Below are positions 44,050 through 54,823 of a DNA stretch of 64,000 bases, piece by piece. Under the pieces are notes generated by a model. That model made no database searches. It saw nothing but the letters and a program-made list of their open reading frames with translations, and was not told the origin of the DNA. A program made the position numbers and the translations under genes. Source of the stretch: Agarophyton chilense (lineage: Eukaryota > Rhodophyta > Florideophyceae > Gracilariales > Gracilariaceae); assembly GCA_030374765.1 (NCBI GenBank), contig JARGXX010000095.1:1302001-1366000 (forward strand), in the 5' to 3' direction. The stretch's first letter is position 1; every line of letters starts with the position of its first letter.

Positions 44050-46212
44050 ATGAATCGGAAGCCCAATGAAACCGATGGGGCCGTCACTCGAAGTCGGTCC
44101 CGAACCGGTTCGGACCGCGCAGACGACCCCTTCGTCTCGCGCATCCCCGTGAGGGGTAGTGGCTCTCGACCTTCGAGCCGCAACCGGGAATCCCGGAACC
44201 TTCCTTTGCCCCTTTCGTCACAACCTGTTATGGAAGGTGGGGCTCCTTCGGCTGCTGCCGGCGCACCTCCCGTGTCCCGGTCAGAACCTGCAGCTGCGGT
44301 GCCCCTGCCTACCGCAAACGTTGGCGACAACCCCCAGGGTCCCTCCCTGGAAGATCAGGTGCGCACCCTGCGTACCGCCCACAACGCCCTTGTTGGGGAA
44401 TTCAAGGCCCTCCGCGAGATCGTGGAGGACTCCCCTGCAAAGGGCACTGTTGAGGATCTCCGTACTTTACGGGAGGATGTCAACGAAATGTTGGAGTGTT
44501 TGGGTAGACCCCCTGCCTTCGTTGAAGGAATTGATGACAGATTCAATAGGGTTCGCGCACGCCTGGAGACATTGGAACAGACCATCTTGATGGACAATGA
44601 TACTCCGGCAAAGCCGGTCGCTGTGTCGCATCGTGACGAGCATGCCGGCAACAGCAGGAACCGCCAGAAGCGGAAGGGAAAGTACCCGGACTCCGACACC
44701 GACTCGTCGGATTCTGGTAGGAGCAGGTCCGAGAGGTCCAACTCGACGGACTCCTCCTCGGAGAATGAGCGCCCCACTCGCTCTTCAAGCTCCAAGCGGT
44801 CCTCAGCCACCCAAGGTGCGATTCGGTCGCGGCAGAAAGGCCGGAAGCATTCTGGGTTAAAGCAGCTGAAACCCACCGACCCGAAGTTTCGGAAGTTGCT
44901 CTCGTACCGGTACTACCGGCTGGAGGATTCCTCGCTGGACCGTACACCCCGTGGCACGGGAAGGGTGAAAGACTGCATCAAACGGATGCAGCTTTCCCTG
45001 CGGAACCAGACTTTTTATGGAGAGGATCCAATCCTGGTATTGGATTTCCTCGCCCGCTTTGTAGCGGAAGCCGATATATTAGGCATGAACGAAGGGGAAG
45101 CCTATATCGCGTTACCGTACTTCCTACGGGGGATGGCCGAAGACCAATACACCTCTGTTAGAGGATCATCGCGAGCCTCCGAGGGAGGAGTTTCCTGTTG
45201 GCCCGAAGCCGTCCAGTATCTACTGAGGTCATACGCGACGAATGAAGCAATTCATTCCGCGATCCTCGCCCTGCGAGATACACGTCAACGCCAAGGCGAG
45301 ACGGAAACCGAGTATTCGGTACGCCTCAACAAGGCCTTCCACCGTTGTGGGAACGTTTATCCCGCCAGGGAGCTCTGCACGATGTTTATCGACGGGCTCA
45401 ACCCCGCCATCAAAACACTCGTGGCCCGTCGCCGGGAGGATAAGCCGAGAATCACCTATCTCGAGCTTATCCAAACCACCAAGGCGGAGGATGACGCACT
45501 GCGTGCACGCGTTCCTCAAGAGAGGTTGAAGCCTACCAAGGCATTGTTGGTGGAGGACCGCTCTCCATCCCTCTCTCTTTTAGCGGATGACAAGCCCCCG
45601 CAGGGGTACGACAACGTGCAACTCGCCCACGAGGATGGGATCTCTATCCCGACCACGGACTTGCCATCTACGACGGATTCGTTTGACACCGCACAGCAGG
45701 GCTCGCTTCTGTATGCGGGGAACACCCGTGTTCCGCCGCCAAGAGTCCCGCATGCAGGAGGTCGAACTCGTTTCCAACGGCCAGGATGGATGGATACCCG
45801 CCAAGCGGTGCGTTTTGCCGATAATCGGAATGCAAACCCGCGGCCGAGGCCGGTACTCATCTGCCACCTTTGCTATTTGCACGGCCACACCTCACCCCAG
45901 TGTCTCCTCTCCTTGAGGGATATGCCCAAAGTGGTGGGGAATTATGAGGCCCTGACGCCGCAGGAGAAGCAAACCGTGCCCGTCGCTTCATACCTCCGCG
46001 CTAAAACGGACTTTTCGCTCGCCCTGCCCACTGCCACCTCTGCAAGGTATGTTCCGGTACAACCGGCTAGACAGGCCCCGCACGACAACGGTCCACCCGC
46101 CATTGGCGGTCCAAACGCCGCTAATGCGGGAAACCGCAATCAACGGGCTAATGCCTTGGTGGTAGAGGACCCTGAGCAACCGCCGCAAGCGGATCCCGCT
46201 CAGGAAAACTAA
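44050..46212 (+). CDS. Gypsy C2 gag
   Basis: 720 residues from ATG 44050. It has a charged, Pro-rich N-terminus, a helical region (about 95-190), a Ser/Asp/Arg-rich stretch (about 210-265), a capsid-like region (about 325-490) and a CCHC knuckle CHLCYLHGHTSPQC near residue 610. The tail ends at TAA 46210-46212. It is longer than most chromoviral gag proteins. It would form the particle and bind element RNA. No break is seen. The C1 homologue is 37248-38221 plus 57742-58897. Confidence 0.93.
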   Translation: MNRKPNETDGAVTRSRSRTGSDRADDPFVSRIPVRGSGSRPSSRNRESRNLPLPLSSQPVMEGGAPSAAAGAPPVSRSEPAAAVPLPTANVGDNPQGPSLEDQVRTLRTAHNALVGEFKALREIVEDSPAKGTVEDLRTLREDVNEMLECLGRPPAFVEGIDDRFNRVRARLETLEQTILMDNDTPAKPVAVSHRDEHAGNSRNRQKRKGKYPDSDTDSSDSGRSRSERSNSTDSSSENERPTRSSSSKRSSATQGAIRSRQKGRKHSGLKQLKPTDPKFRKLLSYRYYRLEDSSLDRTPRGTGRVKDCIKRMQLSLRNQTFYGEDPILVLDFLARFVAEADILGMNEGEAYIALPYFLRGMAEDQYTSVRGSSRASEGGVSCWPEAVQYLLRSYATNEAIHSAILALRDTRQRQGETETEYSVRLNKAFHRCGNVYPARELCTMFIDGLNPAIKTLVARRREDKPRITYLELIQTTKAEDDALRARVPQERLKPTKALLVEDRSPSLSLLADDKPPQGYDNVQLAHEDGISIPTTDLPSTTDSFDTAQQGSLLYAGNTRVPPPRVPHAGGRTRFQRPGWMDTRQAVRFADNRNANPRPRPVLICHLCYLHGHTSPQCLLSLRDMPKVVGNYEALTPQEKQTVPVASYLRAKTDFSLALPTATSARYVPVQPARQAPHDNGPPAIGGPNAANAGNRNQRANALVVEDPEQPPQADPAQEN
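46203..46209 (+). promoter_or_regulatory. Candidate -1 frameshift site at C2 gag stop
   Basis: GGAAAAC directly precedes the gag TAA, and pol is in the -1 frame, open from 46176. C1 has GAAAAAC before its stop in the same place (58888-58894). GC-rich hairpins follow in both. The heptamer is not canonical, so efficiency is uncertain. Confidence 0.5.
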
Positions 46213-49200
46213 TTGGGGGAGTCTCCTCTTCTGGAGGGGCGTCCTCAGAATCGAGACTGTTGACGCCCGAGGCGTCATCGCCTCGCTCCCCGGTGAAGAT
46301 CCTCTCGAGGAAGGACACCGCTGACGCGGACTCGGAACACCTCGGTGTTTTGCGTCGACCGTGGATACGGGTGAAGAATAACCGGATCCCGGATCGAGTC
46401 ATGGTGATGGCCAAGCGAAACTATAAAGTTTACGCCGACCTTGGCTTGAGCCCCCAGTTTTTGGTGAGATACTTAACAGTCCTGGATACAGGTGCTGGCC
46501 CGAACTTCATCGTCGAGAGTGCTTTACCCCCGCTACTGCGGTCTCACATTCGCTCCGAAGCGGTTCCCGACGTCGCTGATGCGAATAATGACCCGTTGAA
46601 AACGGTAGGGACCATCACTTTGGTCGTGAGGCTGGGCACCTCGGTGGTGAAGCTCGACTTCGTGGTGTGCCGCACCCTGGCTACCCCAGTAATACTGGGC
46701 TGTGACTACTGCGACAGGTTTGTCGAGGCCATCAGACCTCGTCAGAGGATAATCGAACTCGACGACGGCTCCACCGTCGCCATAGTTCGGAAACCGCCGA
46801 AGCGGGCATCGCCAAAGCAAGTACCGTTACCTGCTGCGCAAGAACCGCCACCCTCCCAGCGGGAGTCTACCAAGCTTCGTGTTGATGTATCGGTTGCGAT
46901 ACCTCCTGAGACTCAGGTTATGGTGCAGGTCAATTCCCGTCAACACGGTCTTCGGGTTATCCAACCCCTTGCCTCGTTGTACGAGAAATATCAATTGGCC
47001 TTCGCAAACGGAATTGTCAATGTGACTCCGGATGTACCCTTCCGGCTCCTAGTCGCCAACCTTGGCAGTACCCCCCAGTATCTGGTGAAGAACCAAGTAA
47101 TTGGCTCGGTCACCCCGCACCCATTCACCATGCTTCCGACGAAGACCACCGCCGCCGATGTTCTCGGGATCTCAGTCCCCAAGGACGACCGCACCGACGA
47201 CGTCATCTCTTCGTCTGGGAAGGGGGGAGCGGAGTCCGCCACGCCGAAAAACTCGGAGTCACTGCCTGTTACAGGATTACCAGAGCCCGAAGACACCAGG
47301 GAAACCGATGCCCTGAAGGCGCTGGAGAACCTTGATTTCGGCCACGTGCCAGACTCGCATCGCGAACGGCTACGCGGCATGTTGCGAGAATTCACCACTA
47401 TGTGGGATGGCTCCTTAGGAGAGATTAACACGACGGAACATCGGATAGATTTGCTGCCGAACTCACGTCCTTGCTCGCAACCCCCTTACAGGGCAGGCCC
47501 AAAGGCTCGCGAGGAGGAACAGCTCCAAGTGGAGAAAATGCTCCGAGCCGGAGTGATAGAACCGGCTCAATCGCCGTGGGCTTCCCCAGTGGTCCTGGTT
47601 CTCAAGAGCGACGGAACCTGGCGTTTCTGTATCGATTATCGTCGGCTCAATGCCGTCACGGTACGGGATACGTATCCCACCCCTCGTATGGACGAATGTA
47701 TTGACTCCCTTGGGAGAGCAACCGTGTTCACGGCGTTGGATGCAAATTGGGGGTATTGGCAAGTTCCCGTTCGGGAGAGCGATCGTGACAAGACCGCCTT
47801 TGTCTGCTACGCAGGATCGTACCGCTTAAAGCGGATGCCTTTTGGCCTCACCAACGCCCCGGCCACATTTCAACGAGCGATTGACATCCTGCTCAACCGC
47901 TTTAAGTGGCGGACGTGTCTCGTTTATCTGGATGACATCATCGTCTTCTCAGATAATCTCGAGGACCATCTCACCCATGTAAGGGACGTTCTCACCGTGT
48001 TACGGGATGCTGGGATTACCCTCAAGCTGAGGAAGTGCGAGTTTTTCACGGACACCGTGAAGTACCTTGGGCACATTATCCGCCCAGGGCAGCTCATGAT
48101 CGAAAAGGCTCGAGTTAAATCTCTCGTTGAGGCAAAACAACCTAGGACGCAAACGGAGCTCCGCTCCTTCTTAGGACTTGTCAACGTCTACCGACGGTTC
48201 ATCCCGAACTTTTCGGACACTGCAGCGCCGCTGAAAGCCCTGTTGCGGAAAGGCCAACCGCCAAAACTGGACCCCCTGACAGCCCCCCAGGTGGATGCCT
48301 TTAACTCCTTAAAGGAGGCTGTCACCTCAGCGCCGATCCTATCGTTGCCCCAACCGGACCTTCCGTACTCAGTGGATACGGATTCGAGCGACTACCAAGT
48401 TGGTTGCGCTCTTTTCCAAACCACCCCAGACGGGGAACACCATCCAATCGGGTATTGGTCACGCTCACTCAACGTGCACGAACGGAATTACTCCGTCACG
48501 GAGAAGGAATGCCTAGCCGTAGTATGAGCACTCAGCACGCTCCGTCCCTATCTTCTAGGCGTTCACTTCACCGTTTACACGGATCACTCCTCATTGAGGT
48601 GGTTGATGAACATCTCCGACCCATCGGGCCGCCTCATGCGGTGGAGGCTCCGCCTAGCGGAATACGAGTTCGAGGTCGTATACAAGAAAGGAGCGCAAAA
48701 CACTCAGGCCGACGCCCTGTCCCGGTTACCCACGAATTGGGAGGCACTCCCAACGGAGGATGACGATATACCATGCTTCACAATGGAGGAACCAAAACCG
48801 GCAGCGCCGGACCCGAGTGATCCTGAGTGGCCAAATGACTGGGAAACAGACGCTGAATTTGACGCTATCCTCGCTTCGAGTGAGGACCCCACGAAGAACC
48901 CCGTACCGGGAAATTTCGTACCCATCCAACCGGAGGAACTGATCCGAGAGCAGTTTGCAGACCCGTTTTGCGCGGAAGTATGCGCCCGCCTTACCGGTGG
49001 TGAAACCCTCCCGTTTGAGGTAAATGACGTCGGTTACCTAATCCGTACCGTCGAAAACACCCCACAAGTCGTGGTGCCACACTCCTTGCAGACAAGGGTA
49101 CTACACCTCTCGCACTTTGCGAAAGTCAGCGGCCATGCCGGTGGAAGAAAACTATACCTCACCCTCAGAAGGGACTTCTACTGGCCCGCAATGGCGGTTG

Positions 49201-50931
49201 ATTGCTATGCAACTGTGCGCTTCTGCACGCAATGTGCCAAGAACCGGGTCAAACTCCGTCGGAACGCGAAAAAGTTGCACCTATTCCCCGCAAGGGTGCC
49301 CCTCGAATTTGTCGCTATCGACATCCTCGGGCCATTAGTCGCCACGAAGCGTGGGAAGAAGTTCCTACTCGTTATCACGGATCGCTTCTCGAAGCTGGTT
49401 CGGACAGTCCCTCTACGGAGGATTACGGCCTACACCGTGGCGGAAGCTTTCGTCACGCACTGGATCTTTGTTTATGGCCCTCCTGTGGAGTTATTGTCCG
49501 ATAACGGAAAGCAGTTTGCGTCGCGGTTCTTCCAGGATGTCTGCCGCATCCTGGATGTCAAAAACCTGTTTACGACGACTTATCATCCCCAATGCAATGG
49601 GCAAGTTGAACGGTTTAACCGGACCATGCTGGCTTCGCTCCGCTCCTACGTCGCTGACCACCCAACAACTTGGGAATTATACACGGACGCTATCACCTTC
49701 GCGTATAATACGCAAGTGCACCGGACTACCGGGGTTTCCCCATTTCAATTGGTGTTGTCGAGGACCCCACCACCAGTGGCCCTCGAACCCCAAGCTACGC
49801 TGGACTCCTTCCCATCAGTGGGTGACTTCCGGCAACGCTGGAAAACATGGCTGACCAAGCTGGTACCGGCCGCACGGAAGGCAATGGCGCGCGCCCAAGC
49901 CGCCTACAAGCGGGATTTTGATCTCCGTCTACGGCGGGAGCGCCCCCACCCATTGAAGGCTGGCGACAGCGTATTCGTACGTAAGGAATACTATAACCCC
50001 GAAAGGGAGAAACGCCATAAGCTCTCGCCTGTGGCGGACGGACCATTCAAGGTTATCTCGGTCACACCGACAACGGTCGTCGTGGAAATGGGAGACAATC
50101 ACGAACGACTCTCCCGTGACCGGGTTACCTTGGCTCCGCCTGCCTCTCCTGAGGTTATTTTACAACCACCTGCAGAGCAGGACTCGGGGGTTCCAACGAC
50201 ATCAGCAACACCGGGTACCCCGGCACTTGAACGCCCCAGCGTTCTGCCTCACCCCACCCGGGGATTCTCGGACCTACCATACCTAATAGATGGCCCGCCG
50301 ACTGTGTCGGCACCGGCTGGCTTTTATCGCCAGCCAACAACCGGTCTCACTCGACCAGGGATCTACTCCCGCCATGCGGTTCGCTCGCTGCCCTCCGTGG
50401 CTCTACCTCGGGAGGGGGAGGGACATCTCCGTTCGGAGCAATCTTCGCCGTCGCAACGGATGTCACGCAGCTCTACTCAATCGGGCATCCCGCCAGAAGC
50501 TACGCCCACTCCCGCGAACGCAGCACGCGACGATGAAGCCACACCTGGTTCTCAGGAACACCCACCGTCGCTGACGGGAGGCTCGCGCCTTAAAGTGTCT
50601 GAAGAACAAGGGAAGCTGGACGCAACTATCCGCAGTGCGGAAAAGTCAGCCACAGTGGGCACGCCAACGCCTGGACTTGGCCCGCACAGCCCCGCAGGGG
50701 ACGTTCAAAGTCATGGAACCCGTCAAGGGAATGGTCAACCCGCCGCGCCGGAAATTACCGCCGCGGACGGACGTCATCTCCCCACAGGGGTGCGCTCGGA
50801 GCAGCACATGCCACGATCACGAGAACGCACGAAAAGCGTTACAGCCGACCCTGGCGCTGGGAAGAGTCAAGTACCGGCAGAGCCGGCAGACGCGCACGTT
50901 GGAAATGGGAAGTCTGCCCATGGAAAGGGAG

Positions 50932-51070
50932 GATTTTTGAAAAAAATCTTGGCCCCAAAAAGGGTGAATTTTTTGAGGGCTCGCGCGCGGCGCCCGATGG
51001 CAAAGCAATTTTTTCAAAAAATGCTGCCCCAAAAAAGGGTGAATTTTTTGAGACCTCGCGCGCGGCGCAT
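50932..51070 (+). repeat. In-frame tandem repeat in C2 pol linker
   Basis: Two copies of about 70 bp (about 50932-51004 and 51005-51070), each with A and T homopolymers and a CGCGCGCGGCG block. In frame 2 both give the peptide PKKGEFFE followed by SRAA, so frame 2 is the coding frame here. Confidence 0.75.
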
Positions 51071-51733
51071 CACGGCGACACCCCCCGAGGGGAAGAGCCG
51101 GCGCCCGCCGAGCGGCGTCCCACGGCGAGCGAAGTGTCAGCCCGCTCGCGCTGGGCCACGGACCCCGCTGGGGAGGCGGATCGCACAGCACGTGCCCGCC
51201 ATCCGTCTCAGGCGGCACGTGACCCGACGACACCCCCACGTGCACGGCAGACACCCGCTGCAGCGGAGACGCTATCCCGCAATATCGGTAGTTTACGACG
51301 GGATAACCGCAGACTCGCGGTACGGCCGGAGTACCGGGAGGAAAGCGCGGAACGCCTGTCCGACGGGAACTACCCCAGCGGGGAACCCACCGAGACTTTG
51401 GCTGGTGTTACCACCACACGGCAGGGCCGGGAAGTATACATACAAGAGTATGTGGTCGACCGAATCCTCGGGCACTCGTACGACGAGAGCGGGACTTTAC
51501 AATACCTCGTCCATTGGTACGGATACGATGCTTCGTTCGACTCCAACGAGCCAATCGAGCATCTTCCCCGTTCCCAGGTGGTACGATATCACCGCCAAGC
51601 GGGTACCGCGACTCCAGCTACGCTGTGTAACGCCCAGGTTGGTCAGATCCCCGTCCACACGGAAACAACCACCAACGTGGAATGGAGACGAGCAGCCTTT
51701 GTTCCTCCTCGCAGGGCAGGCAACCCACACTAG

Positions 51734-52024
51734 ATGGTTTTCATCCAGAACACTGTCTAAATCCCGTGATCACGGTTTTCCCATCGGGATGGACGTTCGC
51801 CCTGTTCGTGCTGCTGCTAAACTACACTGGAAAACCAGCCGCTCACCGCGCCGCGGACCTAGCCACCGGTTGACCGGATATTCATTGACCATGGCCATCC
51901 CGTATTCCCGGGGGATGTTTCCGCGCTTCGCGTGAGGATGGGGGGGTAATTAAGACAACGGTCACTTTTACTACGTCTATGTCGCAAAGAGCGCCTTCGC
52001 TGCGCGCCCCGGTGGGACCGACTG
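51734..52024. other. C2 spacer between pol and antisense gene
   Basis: About 290 bp between the converging stops of pol and the antisense gene. I see no gene. Terminators or polyadenylation signals for both strands might lie here, but none is evident. Confidence 0.45.
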
Positions 52025-53869
52025 TTAGCGATCGCCCCCATCCGAGGGAGGAACTCCTCCAAGGCGGGTAACAAGCTTCTCCCGCATCGCGGCAAGGTCA
52101 CTGGAGGTGTCGTTCACGCTCAGACCCACTCCTCGGAGGAAATTGGCGACGATCGCACCCTCGTCCAAACCTGCAGCACGCTCTTCGCCCGCTCCTGCCG
52201 ACGAGGGCCCGGGGTTCGGAACATGGGAAACCGGCGAAGCCGCGCGGTGGGAAACCTCTCGCGGAGGACTAAACTCTTCCGGCGTAGCCGTGCGACCCGT
52301 ACCCACGCCCCGGACCGGGACCTCCACGCCTTCCATGCCCTCGGGATCACCCCTCGCTTCATACCCGTCATCTCCGAAGGGAGTGCCGTTAGCCGGACCG
52401 TCCGGATCGTTGTCCACCATGGGGTCGTTCTCATCGTACACCCGATAATATTCATCGGCGTCGACGAACCCTCGCGGGTGCCCCGCAGGAATGATTCTCG
52501 GGCTCGCCCGGTACTCTTCCGCCTCTTCGAGGCCTACCTCCCGGAGCTCCCACGGGTAGAAGTATATGAAGTCGCCCGCAAGCGGGGTATTCCTCCCCAG
52601 CCGGGGACCACTTCCGCCACTTCCGCCATCGTGGCGGCCGCTTTGTTCAAGCAGTACCTCGGCCCAATGCACGGAGTCGATGAAATCGAGTAGGGCCGCC
52701 ACCTCCTCGTAATTTGTAACACCCCCAAGGGGGATTTGCATGTCCAAGCGACGCATGGCAGCCCGCACGCGCGGTTGAACGTACCATAACCGGTATCGGT
52801 CATAAACCCCCGCGAGGAGAAATGCCGCGGTGCGGACGGCCCATTCGGTTATCACGACCGACCACAGCCCCGCTTGGGGATCCCTGAGAAGGTATGACCC
52901 TAAGTAGGTGAACACCGGGGGCAGCTCAATATAGCACCCCCGGCACGCCTCGAAGTGGCTCCACCACGGTGGGAGGGGGACATACCGCCATTGTCGGTGC
53001 GCGGGTACGATCCGTTCAGCCTCGATGTTCTGGTACGGGACAAAATACCCGTATCGGGAACGCGCTCGCCGCTCGAAGCGGATGAAATTCTGCAAGAAGT
53101 TCGACCGGTACGTCCGGGTCATATAGCAAAACTCCGCACGGAGGAGCGGCCTTGTCCAGCACATTGCTTCTTGCCTGGAAACAGGAATGTTTCGCCAAGC
53201 AAAAGTCTCCGACTCCGCCAAGCGGGAACAGTACCCAATCTCCCCGCCCGTGCGGTAGAATTCCACATCGAACCCCGTGGATGGCGGAATGAGTGCGTCA
53301 ATCGGCGCCCGGCCTCGCCGCTGGTACGCGATCCGCACGAACGCGGTGTGCGCCGCCTCAGCGGATTCCCCCCGGTTGCGCCGAATGTGGTGAATGGGTA
53401 CGGCAACTCGATTGCGCCAGTCCCAGGAGGCCACCACTGCGAAGTGCAAATCCCTCAGAAGGGTGTCGGCTCCGTCCACGTATTGGGACAAGAGTTCTTC
53501 GTCCCGCACTGCGGTCGGGTGAAACCATGGCGCGCGGCGAAGTACAAACGCGCCACGCCGAGTATTCGGGTTTTGCCCTACTAGGGAGTCGTAGGATGGC
53601 CACTGCCGAGTGGTTGTTTCACTGTTTCGCGCGGACCCGCCACGCGGATGAGAAGGCGCTGGATTGTTCGAATCGGCGTGGGACATTGGTCGTGTAGCCG
53701 ACGGCGTCGGAAGAAGATGCGTCAAACACGGATGTTCGAACCTCTTAGGAGAATGGGTGAACGCGGAAGCAGGAAGCTGTTGCCACGAGTTGCGTGACAA
53801 AGACGGAGAAGTGTTCCTCGCTTGAGGTCGGTGGGCTGCGGAGGCAGAAGAGTTGCTGGAAAGAGACAT
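52025..53869 (-). CDS. Antisense accessory protein of gypsy C2, 614 aa, unknown family
   Basis: Uninterrupted minus-strand frame from ATG 53869, opposite in sense to gag and pol, between pol and the 3' LTR. Residues 1-85 are Ser/Pro-rich and variable. A core at about 88-385 is rich in aromatic and Arg residues (APWFHP, SWDWR, RSNFLQNFIR at about 253-262, IELPPVFTY at about 313-321, RLWYV, RRLDM). Residues about 400-560 are acidic and Pro-rich. A short C-terminal block (FLRGVGL, AAMR, RLGG) is again conserved. The C0 homologue (34056-35831) differs at many silent sites while keeping the protein. Over IELPPVFTY, four of nine codons differ silently (Pro, Val, Thr, Tyr). No membrane segment, signal peptide or known catalytic motif is seen. 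Function unknown. Confidence 0.85.
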   Translation of the reverse strand: MSLSSNSSASAAHRPQARNTSPSLSRNSWQQLPASAFTHSPKRFEHPCLTHLLPTPSATRPMSHADSNNPAPSHPRGGSARNSETTTRQWPSYDSLVGQNPNTRRGAFVLRRAPWFHPTAVRDEELLSQYVDGADTLLRDLHFAVVASWDWRNRVAVPIHHIRRNRGESAEAAHTAFVRIAYQRRGRAPIDALIPPSTGFDVEFYRTGGEIGYCSRLAESETFAWRNIPVSRQEAMCWTRPLLRAEFCYMTRTYRSNFLQNFIRFERRARSRYGYFVPYQNIEAERIVPAHRQWRYVPLPPWWSHFEACRGCYIELPPVFTYLGSYLLRDPQAGLWSVVITEWAVRTAAFLLAGVYDRYRLWYVQPRVRAAMRRLDMQIPLGGVTNYEEVAALLDFIDSVHWAEVLLEQSGRHDGGSGGSGPRLGRNTPLAGDFIYFYPWELREVGLEEAEEYRASPRIIPAGHPRGFVDADEYYRVYDENDPMVDNDPDGPANGTPFGDDGYEARGDPEGMEGVEVPVRGVGTGRTATPEEFSPPREVSHRAASPVSHVPNPGPSSAGAGEERAAGLDEGAIVANFLRGVGLSVNDTSSDLAAMREKLVTRLGGVPPSDGGDR

Positions 53870-53952
53870 GATGCCGGCGAACCGGAAGAGGGCGCGCTTT
53901 TATGGAGTTCTCAGACTGCGCTCCGTCCCGCTTTGCGGGTACTCCCCTGGTC

Positions 53953-53966
53953 TTACGGGGGGGATA
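53953..53966 (+). other. Polypurine tract of C2
   Basis: ACGGGGGGGATA immediately precedes the 3' LTR start TGAAGTGC. Confidence 0.7.
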
Positions 53967-54818
53967 TGAAGTGCACGCCCTCTGAAGGGGGTTTTCTTGG
54001 ACTTTGTATTTTTCCGGAACATCCGGCACTTGCTCATTATATGAGTACAGTCTATGACCGTTCACCGGAATGCCGGAATGTCTACACGTGTGGGACGGTT
54101 GGCAGGTGTAGTTATGACCACAGTAGGTGGGTGGATAGGAACTCCCTATTTATTTATTTATTTATCTATTTATTTATTTAGTTATTACACTAGGGGAGCT
54201 ACAGTACTTAGTGCGACGGCAGTGGCCGCCGCACCAGTAAACTCCCCCATCAAGGGTCCCGATCTCAATCTTCCCCAAGGTTGCCGATCTGGGTTTGGCT
54301 CTGGTCTCTACCGCCTACGCGGGCTAATCACCTCTCACGAGGAGTAGCGCGTAGCACTCGGGTTGACCATCCCCCTTGCCCGCCTAAAGAGACCCATCGC
54401 TGGGAGTGTTTTTGCAACTGTTGTTGTGTTTCGCTTTGTTAAGGGTTTGTCTCCGACTGTGCCGTATCATACAGAGCCACTCGCGTGACTCGGTGCCATC
54501 GCCCCTCGTCCCCCTCCTTCTCCCTTTTTCCCTTTTTCCTTTTCCTCGTTCCCTGATTACGGGTAGCATCCCGCTATCCGCAGCTGTACCGACACGTCGG
54601 ATCACGGCCACCGTGTGGACCTTTTCCTCAATCCGAGGCACACGCACAAGAGGAGCCCTTCTTCACCTCCCTGCGCAAGTCGCGACGGGTGACCCCGGCC
54701 TTACAACCCGGCTAAGTCGTTTCACCTCTGGGAGGGCTCTTTTCCGCTCAGCTACATCCGTGGAGGAAGATCCCGAGCGTCTTCGTGGTGTTTACCCGCA
54801 CGCGGGCATTGCACTACA
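53967..54818 (+). repeat. 3' LTR of C2
   Basis: An 852-bp LTR, longer than the 5' copy through a longer TTTA repeat (about 54148-54180). It ends CACTACA and is followed by the TTCCT duplication and E gag. Confidence 0.95.
54036..54041 (-). promoter_or_regulatory. Possible antisense TATA-like element in C2 LTR
   Basis: TATAAT on the minus strand (within CTCATATAATG) lies about 170 bp upstream of the antisense ATG. Only about 100 bp separate that ATG from the LTR, so the antisense promoter should be in the LTR. The motif is weak evidence on its own. Confidence 0.25.
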
Positions 54819-54823
54819 TTCCT

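Larger units (their letters stand above)
46176..51733 (+). pseudogene. Gypsy C2 pol (PR-RT-RH-INT-chromodomain), two lesions
   Basis: Protease has LDTGAGPN (about 46485). RT has YLDD at 47925-47936. RNase H follows (VDTDSSDYQ, then YTDHSSLRW), with TGA at 48525-48527 replacing the Trp codon seen in C1. Integrase has the HHCC finger (CTQCAKNR near 49235), Asp in AIDILGPL, Asp in LLSDNGKQF and Glu in GQVERFNR. A Ser/Pro-rich linker of more than 400 residues leads to a chromodomain at about 51420-51600 (IQEYV, HWYGY). The linker changes from frame 0 to frame 2 near an A-rich run at 50935-50947. The C1 frame is continuous over its whole equivalent, so this looks like a mutation, though slippage at the run is possible. 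Confidence 0.9.
43087..54818 (+). mobile_element. Full-length gypsy chromovirus C2 with antisense gene
   Basis: A complete element of about 11.7 kb: LTRs at 43087-43930 and 53967-54818, target duplication TTCCT (43082-43086 and 54819-54823), gag, pol with chromodomain, and an antisense gene before the 3' LTR. The LTRs differ by roughly nine substitutions and by the length of a TTTA repeat, so the insertion is young but older than A2. One nonsense codon and one frameshift break pol. Confidence 0.95.
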
